Positions 51,860 to 60,444 of a DNA stretch of 64,000 nt are shown here, piece by piece. Origin of the DNA: DASSJT01 sp963715025 (GTDB lineage: Bacteria > Actinomycetota > Actinomycetes > Actinomycetales > Dermatophilaceae); NCBI GenBank assembly GCA_963715025.1, contig CAVQQQ010000003.1, positions 186,001 through 250,000 on the forward strand, written 5' to 3'. A program made the translations under genes and the position numbers. How positions within the stretch are numbered: position 1 is the stretch's first letter; each line of letters starts with the position of its first letter. Under the pieces are notes generated by a model. That model saw only the letters and a list, made by a program, of their open reading frames with translations. It was not told where the DNA came from and made no database searches.

Positions 51860-54115
51860 TCACCAGCCGTCGAGAACGGTGAGGACCGATGAGTAGTCGT
51901 CTGTCCAGACGACGCGCCGAGCACGAGCGGCTCGCCAGTCGTCGAGCGAGAGCAACTGCCGGATCGTTGCCTCCGTGGACGTCAGCGTCACCCATCGCGA
52001 AGGCATGGCCCCGGCTGCCCCGGCGTCCGATGACGTGCCCTCACCAACTGCAGTCCGCCAGCCCAACGCATCGGCAGCCGACGCCACCACGGGCTCAAGG
52101 TCGAACACGCGATTGCTGATGTGGACCATGAGCGTGCCACCCGGTCTGACCTTCGCGGCGTACAGCTCAAAGGCCTCCTGGGTGAGCAAGTGAACCGGGA
52201 TTGCGTCGGAGCTGAAGGCATCCAGGATGAGGAGGTCGTAGCTCGCGTCGGGCGCATCAGCCAACGACAGGCGCCCGTCGCCCGTCACGATGCGGGTCTT
52301 CGCCGGCGTGTCACGAAGGTATGTGAACAGGTTGGGGTTGAAGGCAATTCGGACAACCTCGGGATCGATCTCGAAGAAGGTCATGGTCTGCCCGCGTTCA
52401 CCGTATGCCGCCAGGGTGCCCGCGCCGAGCCCGACCACCCCGATATCCCTGACCTTCGGCAAGTGGGCGAACAGGTCGCCCATGGGACCGTCGGACGAGT
52501 AGTACGTGGTTGGCTCCATGGCGCGGGTGCCGGTCCACTGGCTCCCGTGGCTCGTGGTGCCAGAGACCAGCTCGTGCCGCCCGGTGTTGCCCGTGACCTT
52601 GTAGGCGCCGTAGAAGGTGCGGGAGACATACAGCTCGTCAGCCCCGAACACGTACGTGGGCGCAACGAGCAGGCAGCAGACGGCAGCCAGGAGAGGTAAC
52701 GCTCGCGATGCCATGAGCCACGCCAAGCCGGTCAGGATGAACCCGACAGCGACGAGTGGAACGGCCCCCGAACCGGCGGTCCGTACCGTGATGACCAGCC
52801 CGCCGAGCAGAACGAGGAAGAACAAAGACGCCTCGAGGAAGAGGACAAAGCCCCGGTGGTAGCGGAAGCTGATCCGACGCCACGGTGGCGAGGAGGACCG
52901 CAGACCGAGCGTCACGACGGCCAAGAGTGCCGCGGGGTACTCCCAGACCCGGTCCAGGACGAGGGGGGCCACAAGTCCGTTGACCAGACCACCGGCCGCG
53001 CCGCCAGCCGCCACAACGAGGTAGAACATCGTCAGGCTGGCGGGTCCAGGGCGGTCGGCGGCGAGCTTGGCGTGAGCGGCCAAGCCGGCCGTGGCCAGGA
53101 GGGCGAGGTCGATCACTACCTGCGGTAGCACAACCTGGCCCTGCTTGACAAACCACCAAACGCCCGCGACCGCGGCCAAGGCAACCGCGGCCCGTGTGAT
53201 CCCGGTCGGAATCTCACGGGTTTGTCTGGCGAACGCCACCACGAATGTCGCCAGATAGATCGCGAGAGGAACAACCCATAGCAGGGGAATGGACGCCACG
53301 TCCGCCGAGATATGCGCCGTCACCCCGAGCATCAGGCTTGACGGCAGAAGGGCCAGGGCGAACCACCGGATGACCCGCTGCCGGCTGACCACTTCCGTCG
53401 AGCGCGCCAAGACCGGGCCGCGCGCACGAGGCGTGGAACCGCCGAGCAGCACGACCACACCACAGGCGGCCACCAGCCCCGTCAGTACGAGGAAGGCCAT
53501 CGACCACCACAGGCGCTGACTCTCGACCGTTAGTTGGGGCTCGATGAGCAGGGGGTAGGCGAGCAGCCCGACGAAACTGCCGAGATTGCCGGCCGCGAAG
53601 AGGAAGTACGGGTCCTCCGCTCTCGGCCCGGACGTCGATGCGTACCAGCGTTGCAGGAGGGGACCCGTTGTGCACAGCACGGCGAACGGAATGCCGATCA
53701 GGATTGCGAGGGTGCGCAGAAGGGACAACACCGGAGAGTTCGCGGCGTCTGCGACCGACTCGGCGGGTATCGACAGGGGCAGCACTGCGACGGGGATCAG
53801 CAGGACGACAAAGTGAAGCCACGGCTGACCGACGCCACCGCGCCAGCGGGACGTCCCATGCGCGTAGAGATAGCCGAGCAGGAGAACGACCTGGAAGAAG
53901 AGCGTGCTCGTGCTCCAGACCGTGGCAGAGCCGCCGTACTGGGGCAGAACCGTCCTTGCCACCATCGGCTGGACCACGAAGAGCATGGCCGCCCCGACGA
54001 AGGAGGTCGTGGTGTACAGGACGGCCACCACCAGGGCGGATGTCTGAAGACGTGACGTGACGACCGCTTCGCGGATCCCCTCGAGATCGACGATCAGCGA
54101 GCGCTCCCCCATCAC
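51860..54115 (-). CDS. Membrane protein with spermidine-synthase-like domain
   Basis: 751 residues. About thirteen helices occupy residues 25-480 (YTTTSFVGAAMLFVVQPMVARTVLPQYGG is the typical start of this fused family). The C-terminal 220 residues are an aminopropyl-transferase/methyltransferase-like Rossmann fold: DIGVVGLGAGTLAAYG, MTFFEIDPEVVRIA, IVTGDGRLSLADAPDASYDLLILDAFSSDAIPVHL. The D-F-S-S motif resembles polyamine synthases. Known fused members are uncharacterised; the enzyme may use a membrane-bound substrate. The start is ambiguous among ATG 54115 and nearby codons. Confidence 0.87.
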   Translation of the reverse strand: MMGERSLIVDLEGIREAVVTSRLQTSALVVAVLYTTTSFVGAAMLFVVQPMVARTVLPQYGGSATVWSTSTLFFQVVLLLGYLYAHGTSRWRGGVGQPWLHFVVLLIPVAVLPLSIPAESVADAANSPVLSLLRTLAILIGIPFAVLCTTGPLLQRWYASTSGPRAEDPYFLFAAGNLGSFVGLLAYPLLIEPQLTVESQRLWWSMAFLVLTGLVAACGVVVLLGGSTPRARGPVLARSTEVVSRQRVIRWFALALLPSSLMLGVTAHISADVASIPLLWVVPLAIYLATFVVAFARQTREIPTGITRAAVALAAVAGVWWFVKQGQVVLPQVVIDLALLATAGLAAHAKLAADRPGPASLTMFYLVVAAGGAAGGLVNGLVAPLVLDRVWEYPAALLAVVTLGLRSSSPPWRRISFRYHRGFVLFLEASLFFLVLLGGLVITVRTAGSGAVPLVAVGFILTGLAWLMASRALPLLAAVCCLLVAPTYVFGADELYVSRTFYGAYKVTGNTGRHELVSGTTSHGSQWTGTRAMEPTTYYSSDGPMGDLFAHLPKVRDIGVVGLGAGTLAAYGERGQTMTFFEIDPEVVRIAFNPNLFTYLRDTPAKTRIVTGDGRLSLADAPDASYDLLILDAFSSDAIPVHLLTQEAFELYAAKVRPGGTLMVHISNRVFDLEPVVASAADALGWRTAVGEGTSSDAGAAGAMPSRWVTLTSTEATIRQLLSLDDWRAARARRVVWTDDYSSVLTVLDGW

Positions 54116-54193
54116 GCCGTGCAGCCTAGGGCGACGACTGGACTACTCGTGGTACGGCGACAAGAGCTGTCCGCACGGCTGACTGGGGCACGA

Positions 54194-54224
54194 ACGAACG
54201 GATGACCACGCACGAACGGATGAC
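54194..54224. promoter_or_regulatory. Direct repeats in a divergent promoter region
   Basis: ACGAACGGATGAC occurs at 54194-54206 and 54212-54224, 18 bases apart, in the 203-base region between the spermidine-synthase-like gene and the YbaK gene. Position and exactness suggest a regulator-binding site for one or both. Confidence 0.45.
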
Positions 54225-54318
54225 GGCGGGAGCGACCGCAGACCCGACTCCGTGATCACCAGCGGGGCGCGTGAATACCGCCTGACCTACGCCGAATGGC
54301 CGCGCTAGCGTGCGTGTC

Positions 54319-54846
54319 ATGCCTTCTGCCCGCGGCAACCTCACCTGGTCCCCCGCCCGCGAACACCCCGAGCTTCTCGCACCCCCGGTTTACGCGGCCA
54401 TCGCGACGACGCCCTCCGCGGAGGTGGCGCCCATCGACCCGACCCTCGCTGACACCTCTGCTTTCTGTGCGGCATACGACGTGGCGCTGGACCGGTCGGC
54501 CAACTGCGTCGTCGTCGCGGGCCGTCGGGGCGACGTCACCAGGTATGCCGCGGTCATGGTGCTCGCCACGATGCGCGCCGACATCAACGGCATCGTGCGG
54601 CGGCACCTGGGCGTCCGGAAGATCTCGTTCGCAGCGCAGGACGACGCCGTTCGGCTGACGGGGATGGAGTTCGGCGGGATCACCCCGATCGGACTTCCTG
54701 ACGGATGGCCGATCCTGGTCGACACGGCCGTGGTCGAAGCGGGTGACGTGGTCGTGGGCAGCGGCATCCGCGGCAGCAAGATCCTCCTCTCGGGCGCCTC
54801 GCTGGTGGGCCTGCCCGGGGCTGAGGTCCTTGCCCTCACGCAGTAG
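54319..54846 (+). CDS. YbaK/EbsC aminoacyl-tRNA deacylase-like protein
   Basis: 175 residues. The YbaK fold is shown by CVVVAGRRGDVTRYAAVMVLATMRADINGIVRRHLGVRKISFA, which carries the family Lys site where a trans-editing Lys is usual, then EFGGITPIGLP, and the tail VGSGIRGSKILLSGASL. Such proteins remove wrong amino acids (often Cys or Ala) from tRNA(Pro). ATG 54319 is used; a GTG at 54310 adds three residues. The gene is isolated. Confidence 0.9.
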   Translation: MPSARGNLTWSPAREHPELLAPPVYAAIATTPSAEVAPIDPTLADTSAFCAAYDVALDRSANCVVVAGRRGDVTRYAAVMVLATMRADINGIVRRHLGVRKISFAAQDDAVRLTGMEFGGITPIGLPDGWPILVDTAVVEAGDVVVGSGIRGSKILLSGASLVGLPGAEVLALTQ

Positions 54847-54891
54847 GCACGGCGCCCCGCTGACGAGCGGCGGAAACCCCGGGCGCAGAAG

Positions 54892-56067
54892 TCATCCCGT
54901 GCGGTCGCGCAGGTCCGCGACGTGGGAGGAGACCGTCGGGTCAAGACCGAGCCCGAGCGCGAGGTAGGTCGCGGCGAAGTCGGTGAGCGCGATCAGGTCG
55001 GCCAGCCGCACGATCGGGTGCCCCTCCCCCGCCCGGGCCTCCGACACCTTGACGTTGGCGTCGCGGGCGGACTCGATGACGGCCTCGGCGAGGTTGTGGG
55101 CCTCGGCCTCCTCGGGCGTCATCGGGTCTGGGGCCACGTCGCGCAGCATCAGCAGGCCCAGCTGCGGCGTGCTTGGGCCGTCAAGGTAGGGGTCGGCGAA
55201 GATGTCGCGCCCGCCGTCAGGAGTGGCTGCCCCGGCGCCGGCAGCGAACGGCCCGTCGAAGCAGGCGACCACCTGCGAGGCCGCATCAGGCAGCTCGCCG
55301 AACGTGGCCGGCATGCGGGCGGTGCGGGCCAGCATGGAGGCAGCCCGGGCTGCGGCCACCCCGGTGAGCGGGCCGTCCCCCAGCACCACGGGCACGGTGT
55401 CGGCCAGCTCGACCGCAAGCACCTTGGCCGGGTTGACGAACGACTCGCTCGCGGGCCGGCAGGCCTCGGCCTGCTCGTCGAGCCGGTCGGCGACGTCCTC
55501 GAGCACCTGCGCGCTCGCGTCGACCAGCCCGAGGTGGCCCGCGCCCAGCAGCACCGGTGCGAGCAGCGACCACAGCGCGGTGCGCGAACCGGACGTGCCG
55601 TCGCGCACGGGGACGTGGACACCCCGGCCCCGCGCACACACGTCAGCGAGCGGAGAATCCTCGGCCCCCACGGTCAGGAGCCCGGCACCGCGTCGGGCGG
55701 CCTCGGCCGCCAGCGCCAGTGGCCCCGGAGCGCGCCCGGACTGGGACACGGCGATGACCAGGTCGAGTGGCCCCACCCAGCCGGGGAGCGGCACGTTGCG
55801 ACGGGTGGTGACCGGCACCGGCGAGCCCGGTTCGGCGAGCACGTCGAGGACGTCACAGACCACCGCCGTGCCGCCCAGGGATGCCACCAGCACCGATCTT
55901 GGCCGCTCGCCGCCGTTGACCTTCTCGATGCCGGCCTCGGCTGCGAGGGTCAGCGCCAGGCGCACCTGCGCGCCTGCGGTGGCCAGCGACCGCAGCGTCG
56001 CATGGGAGTCCAGGGCGGCCATGGCCTCCTCGCTGTCGAGGCGATGCTCGTCCAGGAAGGGTGCCAT
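54892..56067 (-). CDS. SIS-domain protein (phosphoglucose/phosphomannose isomerase-like)
   Basis: 391 residues. SIS domain: VLVASLGGTAVVCDVLDVL, LDLVIAVSQSGRAPGPLALA, GAGLLTVGAEDSPLADVC, GTSGSRTALWSLLAPVLL. C-terminal half about 225-385: VPVVLGDGPLTGVAAARAASMLA, EEAEAHNLAEAVIESA. It resembles Rv3256c-type proteins next to manB and whiB. Activity may be isomerisation of fructose-6-P with mannose-6-P, but the actinobacterial members are unproven. It follows the Trm112-like gene by 12 bases on the minus strand. Confidence 0.85.
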   Translation of the reverse strand: MAPFLDEHRLDSEEAMAALDSHATLRSLATAGAQVRLALTLAAEAGIEKVNGGERPRSVLVASLGGTAVVCDVLDVLAEPGSPVPVTTRRNVPLPGWVGPLDLVIAVSQSGRAPGPLALAAEAARRGAGLLTVGAEDSPLADVCARGRGVHVPVRDGTSGSRTALWSLLAPVLLGAGHLGLVDASAQVLEDVADRLDEQAEACRPASESFVNPAKVLAVELADTVPVVLGDGPLTGVAAARAASMLARTARMPATFGELPDAASQVVACFDGPFAAGAGAATPDGGRDIFADPYLDGPSTPQLGLLMLRDVAPDPMTPEEAEAHNLAEAVIESARDANVKVSEARAGEGHPIVRLADLIALTDFAATYLALGLGLDPTVSSHVADLRDRTG

Positions 56068-56070
56068 GGC

Positions 56071-56078
56071 GTATGCCG
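56071..56078 (+). repeat. Intergenic copy of the GTATGCCG octamer
   Basis: Occupies the 12-base gap between the Trm112-like stop and the SIS gene start, four bases before that ATG, in the place where a ribosome site would be expected. Confidence 0.8.
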
Positions 56079-56079
56079 G

Positions 56080-56409
56080 TCAGGCCGGCTTGCGTGCCTC
56101 GTCGACCAGGAGGACGGGGACGCCGTCGTCGATGCGGTACTGCAGCCCGCACTCGGCGTCGGTGCAGTGGAGCTCCGGCCCGGACTCGCCCTGGGCGTCG
56201 GCGAGCTCGCTGCGGCAGTTGGGGCAGCGCAGGATGTCGCGCAGCCACGGCTCGATGCCCGTCTCGATGGCGCCGCCGCGCGCGCCACCGGACGCCGCGC
56301 CACCGGACGCCCTGCCGCTCGTCTCCGGGCTGTCGGTCACCGGGCCGTCGGACTCTTCCGGGCCGGTCTCCACGCCGGTTTCGCCCGCGTCGCTGGGGGT
56401 GCTCGTCAT
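56080..56409 (-). CDS. Trm112-family zinc-ribbon protein
   Basis: 109 residues. The C-terminal 60 residues match Trm112: WLRDILRCPNCRSELADAQG, ELHCTDAECGLQYRIDDGVPVLLVDEAR, with two Cys pairs forming a zinc ribbon. The N-terminal 50 residues are Gly/Ser/Thr-rich and disordered. Bacterial Trm112-like proteins bind methyltransferases; the partner is not seen. The start overlaps the manB stop by four bases (ATGA), so it is translated with manB. Confidence 0.9.
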   Translation of the reverse strand: MTSTPSDAGETGVETGPEESDGPVTDSPETSGRASGGAASGGARGGAIETGIEPWLRDILRCPNCRSELADAQGESGPELHCTDAECGLQYRIDDGVPVLLVDEARKPA

Positions 56410-57857
56410 GCGTCCGATCCTCTCACCAGGGCGAGGACATCGTCTCGCACCCGCTCCATCGTCTGCTCGTCGGCGGCCTCGACGTTGAGCCGCAGGAGCG
56501 GCTCGGTGTTGGACGCCCGCACGTTGAACCACCACATCGGGTCGCCCTCCGCCTCGCTCCCCGCGTGGGCGCCGGTGAGGCCGTCGAGCTCGTCGAACTC
56601 CGCGCCCTGCTCCTGCGCCCAGGCGCGCACCTTCGCGGTGGCCGCGGGCACGTCGGCAACCCGGGAGTTGATCTCGCCGGACGCGGCATACCGGCTGTAT
56701 TCGCGCATCAGCGCGCTCAGCGGCTGGTCCTGCTCCCCCAGGGCGGCCAGCACGTGCATGGCCGCGAGCATGCCGGTGTCGGCGAACCAGAAGTTCCGGA
56801 AGTAGTAGTGGGCGCTGTGCTCGCCGCCGAAGACCGCGTCGGCCTTGGCCATCTCGACCTTGATGAACGAGTGGCCGACCCGGGTGCGGAGCGGCCGGGC
56901 TCCGCGCCGGGCGATGTAGTCGGGGACCGCCCAGCTCGTGATGACGTTGTGGACGATGCAGACGTCCCCGGGCGCACGTCCTGCGGCGACCTCGCGGTCG
57001 ATCTCGCGCCCGGCGATCATCGCCGTGATCGCGCTCGGGCTCACCGGCCGGCCCAGCTCGTCGATGACGAAGCAGCGGTCGGCATCGCCGTCAAAGGCCA
57101 GCCCGAGGTCGGCTCGGTGCTGGCGGACGGCGTGCTGGAGGTCCCGGAGGTTCGCGGGCTCGAGGGGGTTGGCCTCGTGGTTCGGGAAGGTGCCGTCGAG
57201 CTCGAAGTACAGCGGCACAACCTCGATCGGCAGCGGGGCGAGGCCGGCCGCTGTGCCCAGGACCGCGGGGACGGTGAGGCCAGCCATGCCGTTGCCGGCG
57301 TCGACGACGACCTTGAGGGGGTGGCAGCCGCGCAGGTCGACCAGCCCGCGGAGGAAGGCGGCGTAGTCGCCCAGGACGTCGCGCTCGATGACGGTCCCCT
57401 CGTGAGTGGCTGACTCGTCGGCGCTCACCCCCTCGTCGAGGAGTTTCTGGGCCAGGTCGCGGACCTCCGCGAGGCCCGACTCCAGACCCACCGGCCGCGC
57501 GCCAGCGCGGCAGAACTTGATGCCGTTGTATGCCGCGGGGTTGTGGCTCGCGGTAAACATCGCCCCGGGCAGGTCGAGGGCTCCGCTGGCGTAGTAGAGG
57601 CCGTCGGTGCTCGCCAGGCCGATGACGATCGCGTCGAGGCCGTGGGAGGTCACGCCGGCGGCAAAGGCCGCCGAGAGCTCCGGCGACGAGGGCCGCATGT
57701 CGTGCCCGATGACCACGGCGTGGGCTCCCTCGGGGGACGCCACGACCTGGGCGAATGCCTCACCGAGGGCCCACGCGACATCGACGTTGAGCTGGTCGGG
57801 CACGAGTCCACGGACGTCGTAGGCCTTGACGAATTCGGCCAGCGTTGGGGAAGTCAC
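56406..57857 (-). CDS. manB: Phosphomannomutase/phosphoglucomutase
   Basis: 483 residues. It interconverts hexose-6-phosphate and hexose-1-phosphate for mannose-containing glycans. The phosphoserine loop FTASHNPAAYNGIKF is at about 101-115 (Ser near 104); metal loop DGDADRCFV near 256; sugar loop GEHSAHYYF; phosphate loop RASNTEPLLRLN at the end. The N-terminus begins KAYDVRGLVPDQL. GTG 57857 start. In mycobacteria this gene (pmmA) sits beside the same neighbours. It feeds GDP-mannose for the glycosyltransferases in this window. Confidence 0.95.
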   Translation of the reverse strand: MTSPTLAEFVKAYDVRGLVPDQLNVDVAWALGEAFAQVVASPEGAHAVVIGHDMRPSSPELSAAFAAGVTSHGLDAIVIGLASTDGLYYASGALDLPGAMFTASHNPAAYNGIKFCRAGARPVGLESGLAEVRDLAQKLLDEGVSADESATHEGTVIERDVLGDYAAFLRGLVDLRGCHPLKVVVDAGNGMAGLTVPAVLGTAAGLAPLPIEVVPLYFELDGTFPNHEANPLEPANLRDLQHAVRQHRADLGLAFDGDADRCFVIDELGRPVSPSAITAMIAGREIDREVAAGRAPGDVCIVHNVITSWAVPDYIARRGARPLRTRVGHSFIKVEMAKADAVFGGEHSAHYYFRNFWFADTGMLAAMHVLAALGEQDQPLSALMREYSRYAASGEINSRVADVPAATAKVRAWAQEQGAEFDELDGLTGAHAGSEAEGDPMWWFNVRASNTEPLLRLNVEAADEQTMERVRDDVLALVRGSDA

Positions 57858-57910
57858 GTCCCAAACCCTAGTGGGCGGGGCTCCGTCGCCTGAACCGGAG
57901 TGCGTGCCGG

Positions 57911-58339
57911 TCAGAGGTCGCGGAGCACGCGCAGGTGGCCCCTGCGGGAGGACTCCGGTGCGAACACCTCGGAGGCATCGGAGCGGCGAGGACCGGTGTC
58001 AGTGCCCGGCGCGGCGCCAGGCCCTCCCTTGACGGGGGCCACCGCCGGGCCTGCGGGCGGGGGCTTGGGCTTGGCGGCCTCGCGCACGGCATTGGCAAGC
58101 GCCAGCAGGTCGTCGTGGCTGGGCTCCGGGACCGTGTATTCGCCGGCGAGGCGGACGACCTGCCACCCGCGCGGGACAGTCAGGCGCTCGGCGTGGTCGA
58201 CGCACAGGTCGTAGGTGTGCGGCTCGGCATAGGTGGCGAGCGGTCCGACAACGGCGGTCTGGTCGGCGTAGACATAGGTGAGCGTGGCCACCGCGGCGTT
58301 GGCGCAGGCGGCGCGGGAACACTTGCGGGTCAAGCTCAC
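57911..58339 (-). CDS. DUF3499 family protein
   Basis: 142 residues. It has the DUF3499 head with zinc-binding-type cysteines (MSLTRKCSRAACANAAVATLTYVYAD) and YDLCVDHAERLTVPRGWQVVR; the tail is Pro/Gly-rich and ends HLRVLRDL. Function unknown; matches Rv3258c by position next to manB and the metallopeptidase-like gene. GTG start 58339. The 124-base gap to the divergent gene contains an octamer copy. Confidence 0.9.
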   Translation of the reverse strand: MSLTRKCSRAACANAAVATLTYVYADQTAVVGPLATYAEPHTYDLCVDHAERLTVPRGWQVVRLAGEYTVPEPSHDDLLALANAVREAAKPKPPPAGPAVAPVKGGPGAAPGTDTGPRRSDASEVFAPESSRRGHLRVLRDL

Positions 58340-58418
58340 GGCTGGACTCTATGCCACCGCAACGGGGCCGTCGCACCGGCGCGCCGCGGGAGGCCGCACG
58401 ACGCTATGAGTGAGCAGA

Positions 58419-58426
58419 CGGCATAC
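58419..58426 (-). repeat. Intergenic copy of the octamer (CGGCATAC on plus)
   Basis: Sits in the divergent gap between the DUF3499 gene and the metallopeptidase-like gene, 38 bases before the latter's ATG. Confidence 0.8.
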
Positions 58427-58463
58427 CGCATGGTCGTTGCGCCGTCCGCCGTAGGCTGGCGGG

Positions 58464-58907
58464 ATGAGTGGGATTTCGGGGACGCGGGGGGCTGCGCGGC
58501 GTCGCAGGAGGGACCGCCACGGCCGCGGCCGCCGGGGGCCGCTGGCCTGGCCTGCGGTCCCCGCAATGACGACTCGCGCCGAGCGGTTCGACGACCTGGT
58601 GCTGGACAGCGCGCAGCGGCTCGAGGCGGTACTGGATGGGCACGCTGTGGAGTTCGCGGTCGAGGACGTGCCGCCGAGCGACCCGGCGCCGTGGGAGGGA
58701 GATGTGGTGCCACTCGGCCGGGTCTTCGCCGGGCGGGGATCGGTGGTGCCCCGCATCGTGATCTACCGCCGGCCGGTGGAGGCCCGGGCCGCCGACGAGC
58801 GCGAGCTGGCACAAGTGGTGCACGACGTTGTGGTGGAACAGGTGGCCGCCCTGCTGGGCGTTCGCCCCGGCGAGGTCGACCGCCGCTACGACGAGGGCGA
58901 CGACTGA
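58464..58907 (+). CDS. Zincin-like metallopeptidase-family protein without HExxH
   Basis: 147 residues. A basic N-terminus (RRRRRDRHGRGRRGPL) is followed by RAERFDDLVLDSAQRLE, IVIYRRPVEARAAD and the helix VVHDVVVEQVAALLGVRPGEVDRRY. In the general zincin family this helix reads HExxH; here it is HDVVVE, so zinc catalysis is unlikely. Matches Rv3259 by position. May be a structural or regulatory descendant. ATG 58464 is preferred because the basic leader is common in relatives. Confidence 0.82.
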   Translation: MSGISGTRGAARRRRRDRHGRGRRGPLAWPAVPAMTTRAERFDDLVLDSAQRLEAVLDGHAVEFAVEDVPPSDPAPWEGDVVPLGRVFAGRGSVVPRIVIYRRPVEARAADERELAQVVHDVVVEQVAALLGVRPGEVDRRYDEGDD

Positions 58908-58941
58908 AGGCTCTCGCGATCGGGGAGTCGGGGTCAGGCGG

Positions 58942-60444
58942 TCAGGGTAAGGGGACCACGCGCGAGGCGGTGGCCTCGAGCACGGGCTCGGCCAGAGGGG
59001 TCACCGTGATGAGCGGACTTGGCGATGCCGGGATCTGGGTGATGACCGCGCCCCGCAGCTCTCCTCCGCTCAGCCGCCGCACCCAGAGCGACGCCGCTCT
59101 GGCCGGGATATCGACGTCGACCACCGTGTCGCTGCCCACGGTGAGGCGCTGGCTCGTCACGGTGCCCTTCTCGGTCACCAACGCGATCTCGGCCACGACG
59201 TCGTTCTGGGACGCCGTGATCGACAGCGACCACGCGGGCGTCTCCGGCACTTCTGGCTGGTGCTGAGGGATCGCCATCCCGAGCAGCGTGGAGGCGGGCC
59301 GCGTCGACGGGCTCCACGCGAAATCGCCAACTTCGTCAAGGGCAGCGCGCCGCGACACCGAGGCGGCCGCAACGACCGGGACGTCGGCCTTGACCTCGAC
59401 CGCGTAGGACCCGTCGGGCAGGCCGGTCAGGTCGATGTCGGCGACCGCACCACCAGCCACCCGCGTGACGCCCCGGGAGGGGAGCGCCTTGGGCCCTTCG
59501 GCAGTGAGCGCCCGGGTCTGGACCACGGCCTCCTGGTCGCCCGGCACGGCCACTCGCACGCGCGCCGTTCCGTCCACCGGCACGGCCGGGATCACCTGGT
59601 GGGTCGAGGGTGGAGCGGTCGGCCCGGTGTCGTCGGAGCCCGCGGGTCGGCTGCCGTCGAGCCATGTGTCGTTGAGCACCGCCCGAACGAGTCCGCCGCG
59701 CGTGGAGATGTGCACCGCGGGCGTGGCCTCGGAGCCGGAGATGGCGTCGACGAGGAAATTGACCCGCGACTTCGGCGGAACCACGATGTCGCCGCCGTTG
59801 GGCGAGTCGACCACGCCCGCGGCACCGTGCAGCTCGACGTCGACGGTGACCGGGTTGGCGCCGGGATTCGCGAGCAGCAGCCGTTCCTGTCGCCCCGGGT
59901 CGCCGCCGCCGGCGAGGAGCCAGGCGTCGGATGTCGCCTCGCCGCAGGCGGAGCTGACCAGCCCGCGCATCGTGTCGCTCGAGACCGCCCACTGCTGCAT
60001 CGCCACAAGGCCGGCGGCCAGTGACTCGGTGCCGGTCACGGCCACCGCATGGGGACCCCGGTAGTCGAAGGAGACCGCTGAGCCCCGCTGCTTCGTCCTC
60101 GCCGACGCGAGCGCCTTCCCGGACGTGAGCGGCGCGATCCTTACCGCGCCCGGCTTGGCTGAGTGCTCGACCCCTCCGAGGAGCCGGGCCGGAGCCGTCG
60201 CCGCAAGCACGGAGCCGCCCTGCGCCACGTCGTCGACCCCGCGGGCGCCCATCAGCTCGGAGCCCGCGCACACGACCGACGACGCGGTCAGCAGGGCCGC
60301 AGCCGCCGGCGACTCGACGGCAGAGGCGGCCGCGTCCGGCCGCAGCGCCCAGCTCGCGGGCAGCCGCGTCGCGCCCACCACAAGCCCCGTGCCGGCCGCG
60401 GTGACCAGCACGGCGCGGGCCAGGGCCTTGCCGCTCAGCTTCAT
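58942..60444 (-). CDS. DUF5719 exported protein
   Basis: 500 residues. N-terminal membrane helix (ARAVLVTAAGTGLVVGATRL) anchors a beta-rich extracellular part. Repeated beta units include RLLLANPGANPVTVDVELHGAAGVV, VNFLVDAISG, VRAVLNDTWLDG and a C-terminal VSGG-like repeat ending SPSPLITVTPL. Family function is unknown; it lies in the operon with the big glycosyltransferase and is likely in cell-envelope assembly. GGGGAGG six bases before ATG 60444. Overlaps the upstream GT2 stop by four bases. Confidence 0.85.
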   Translation of the reverse strand: MKLSGKALARAVLVTAAGTGLVVGATRLPASWALRPDAAASAVESPAAAALLTASSVVCAGSELMGARGVDDVAQGGSVLAATAPARLLGGVEHSAKPGAVRIAPLTSGKALASARTKQRGSAVSFDYRGPHAVAVTGTESLAAGLVAMQQWAVSSDTMRGLVSSACGEATSDAWLLAGGGDPGRQERLLLANPGANPVTVDVELHGAAGVVDSPNGGDIVVPPKSRVNFLVDAISGSEATPAVHISTRGGLVRAVLNDTWLDGSRPAGSDDTGPTAPPSTHQVIPAVPVDGTARVRVAVPGDQEAVVQTRALTAEGPKALPSRGVTRVAGGAVADIDLTGLPDGSYAVEVKADVPVVAAASVSRRAALDEVGDFAWSPSTRPASTLLGMAIPQHQPEVPETPAWSLSITASQNDVVAEIALVTEKGTVTSQRLTVGSDTVVDVDIPARAASLWVRRLSGGELRGAVITQIPASPSPLITVTPLAEPVLEATASRVVPLP

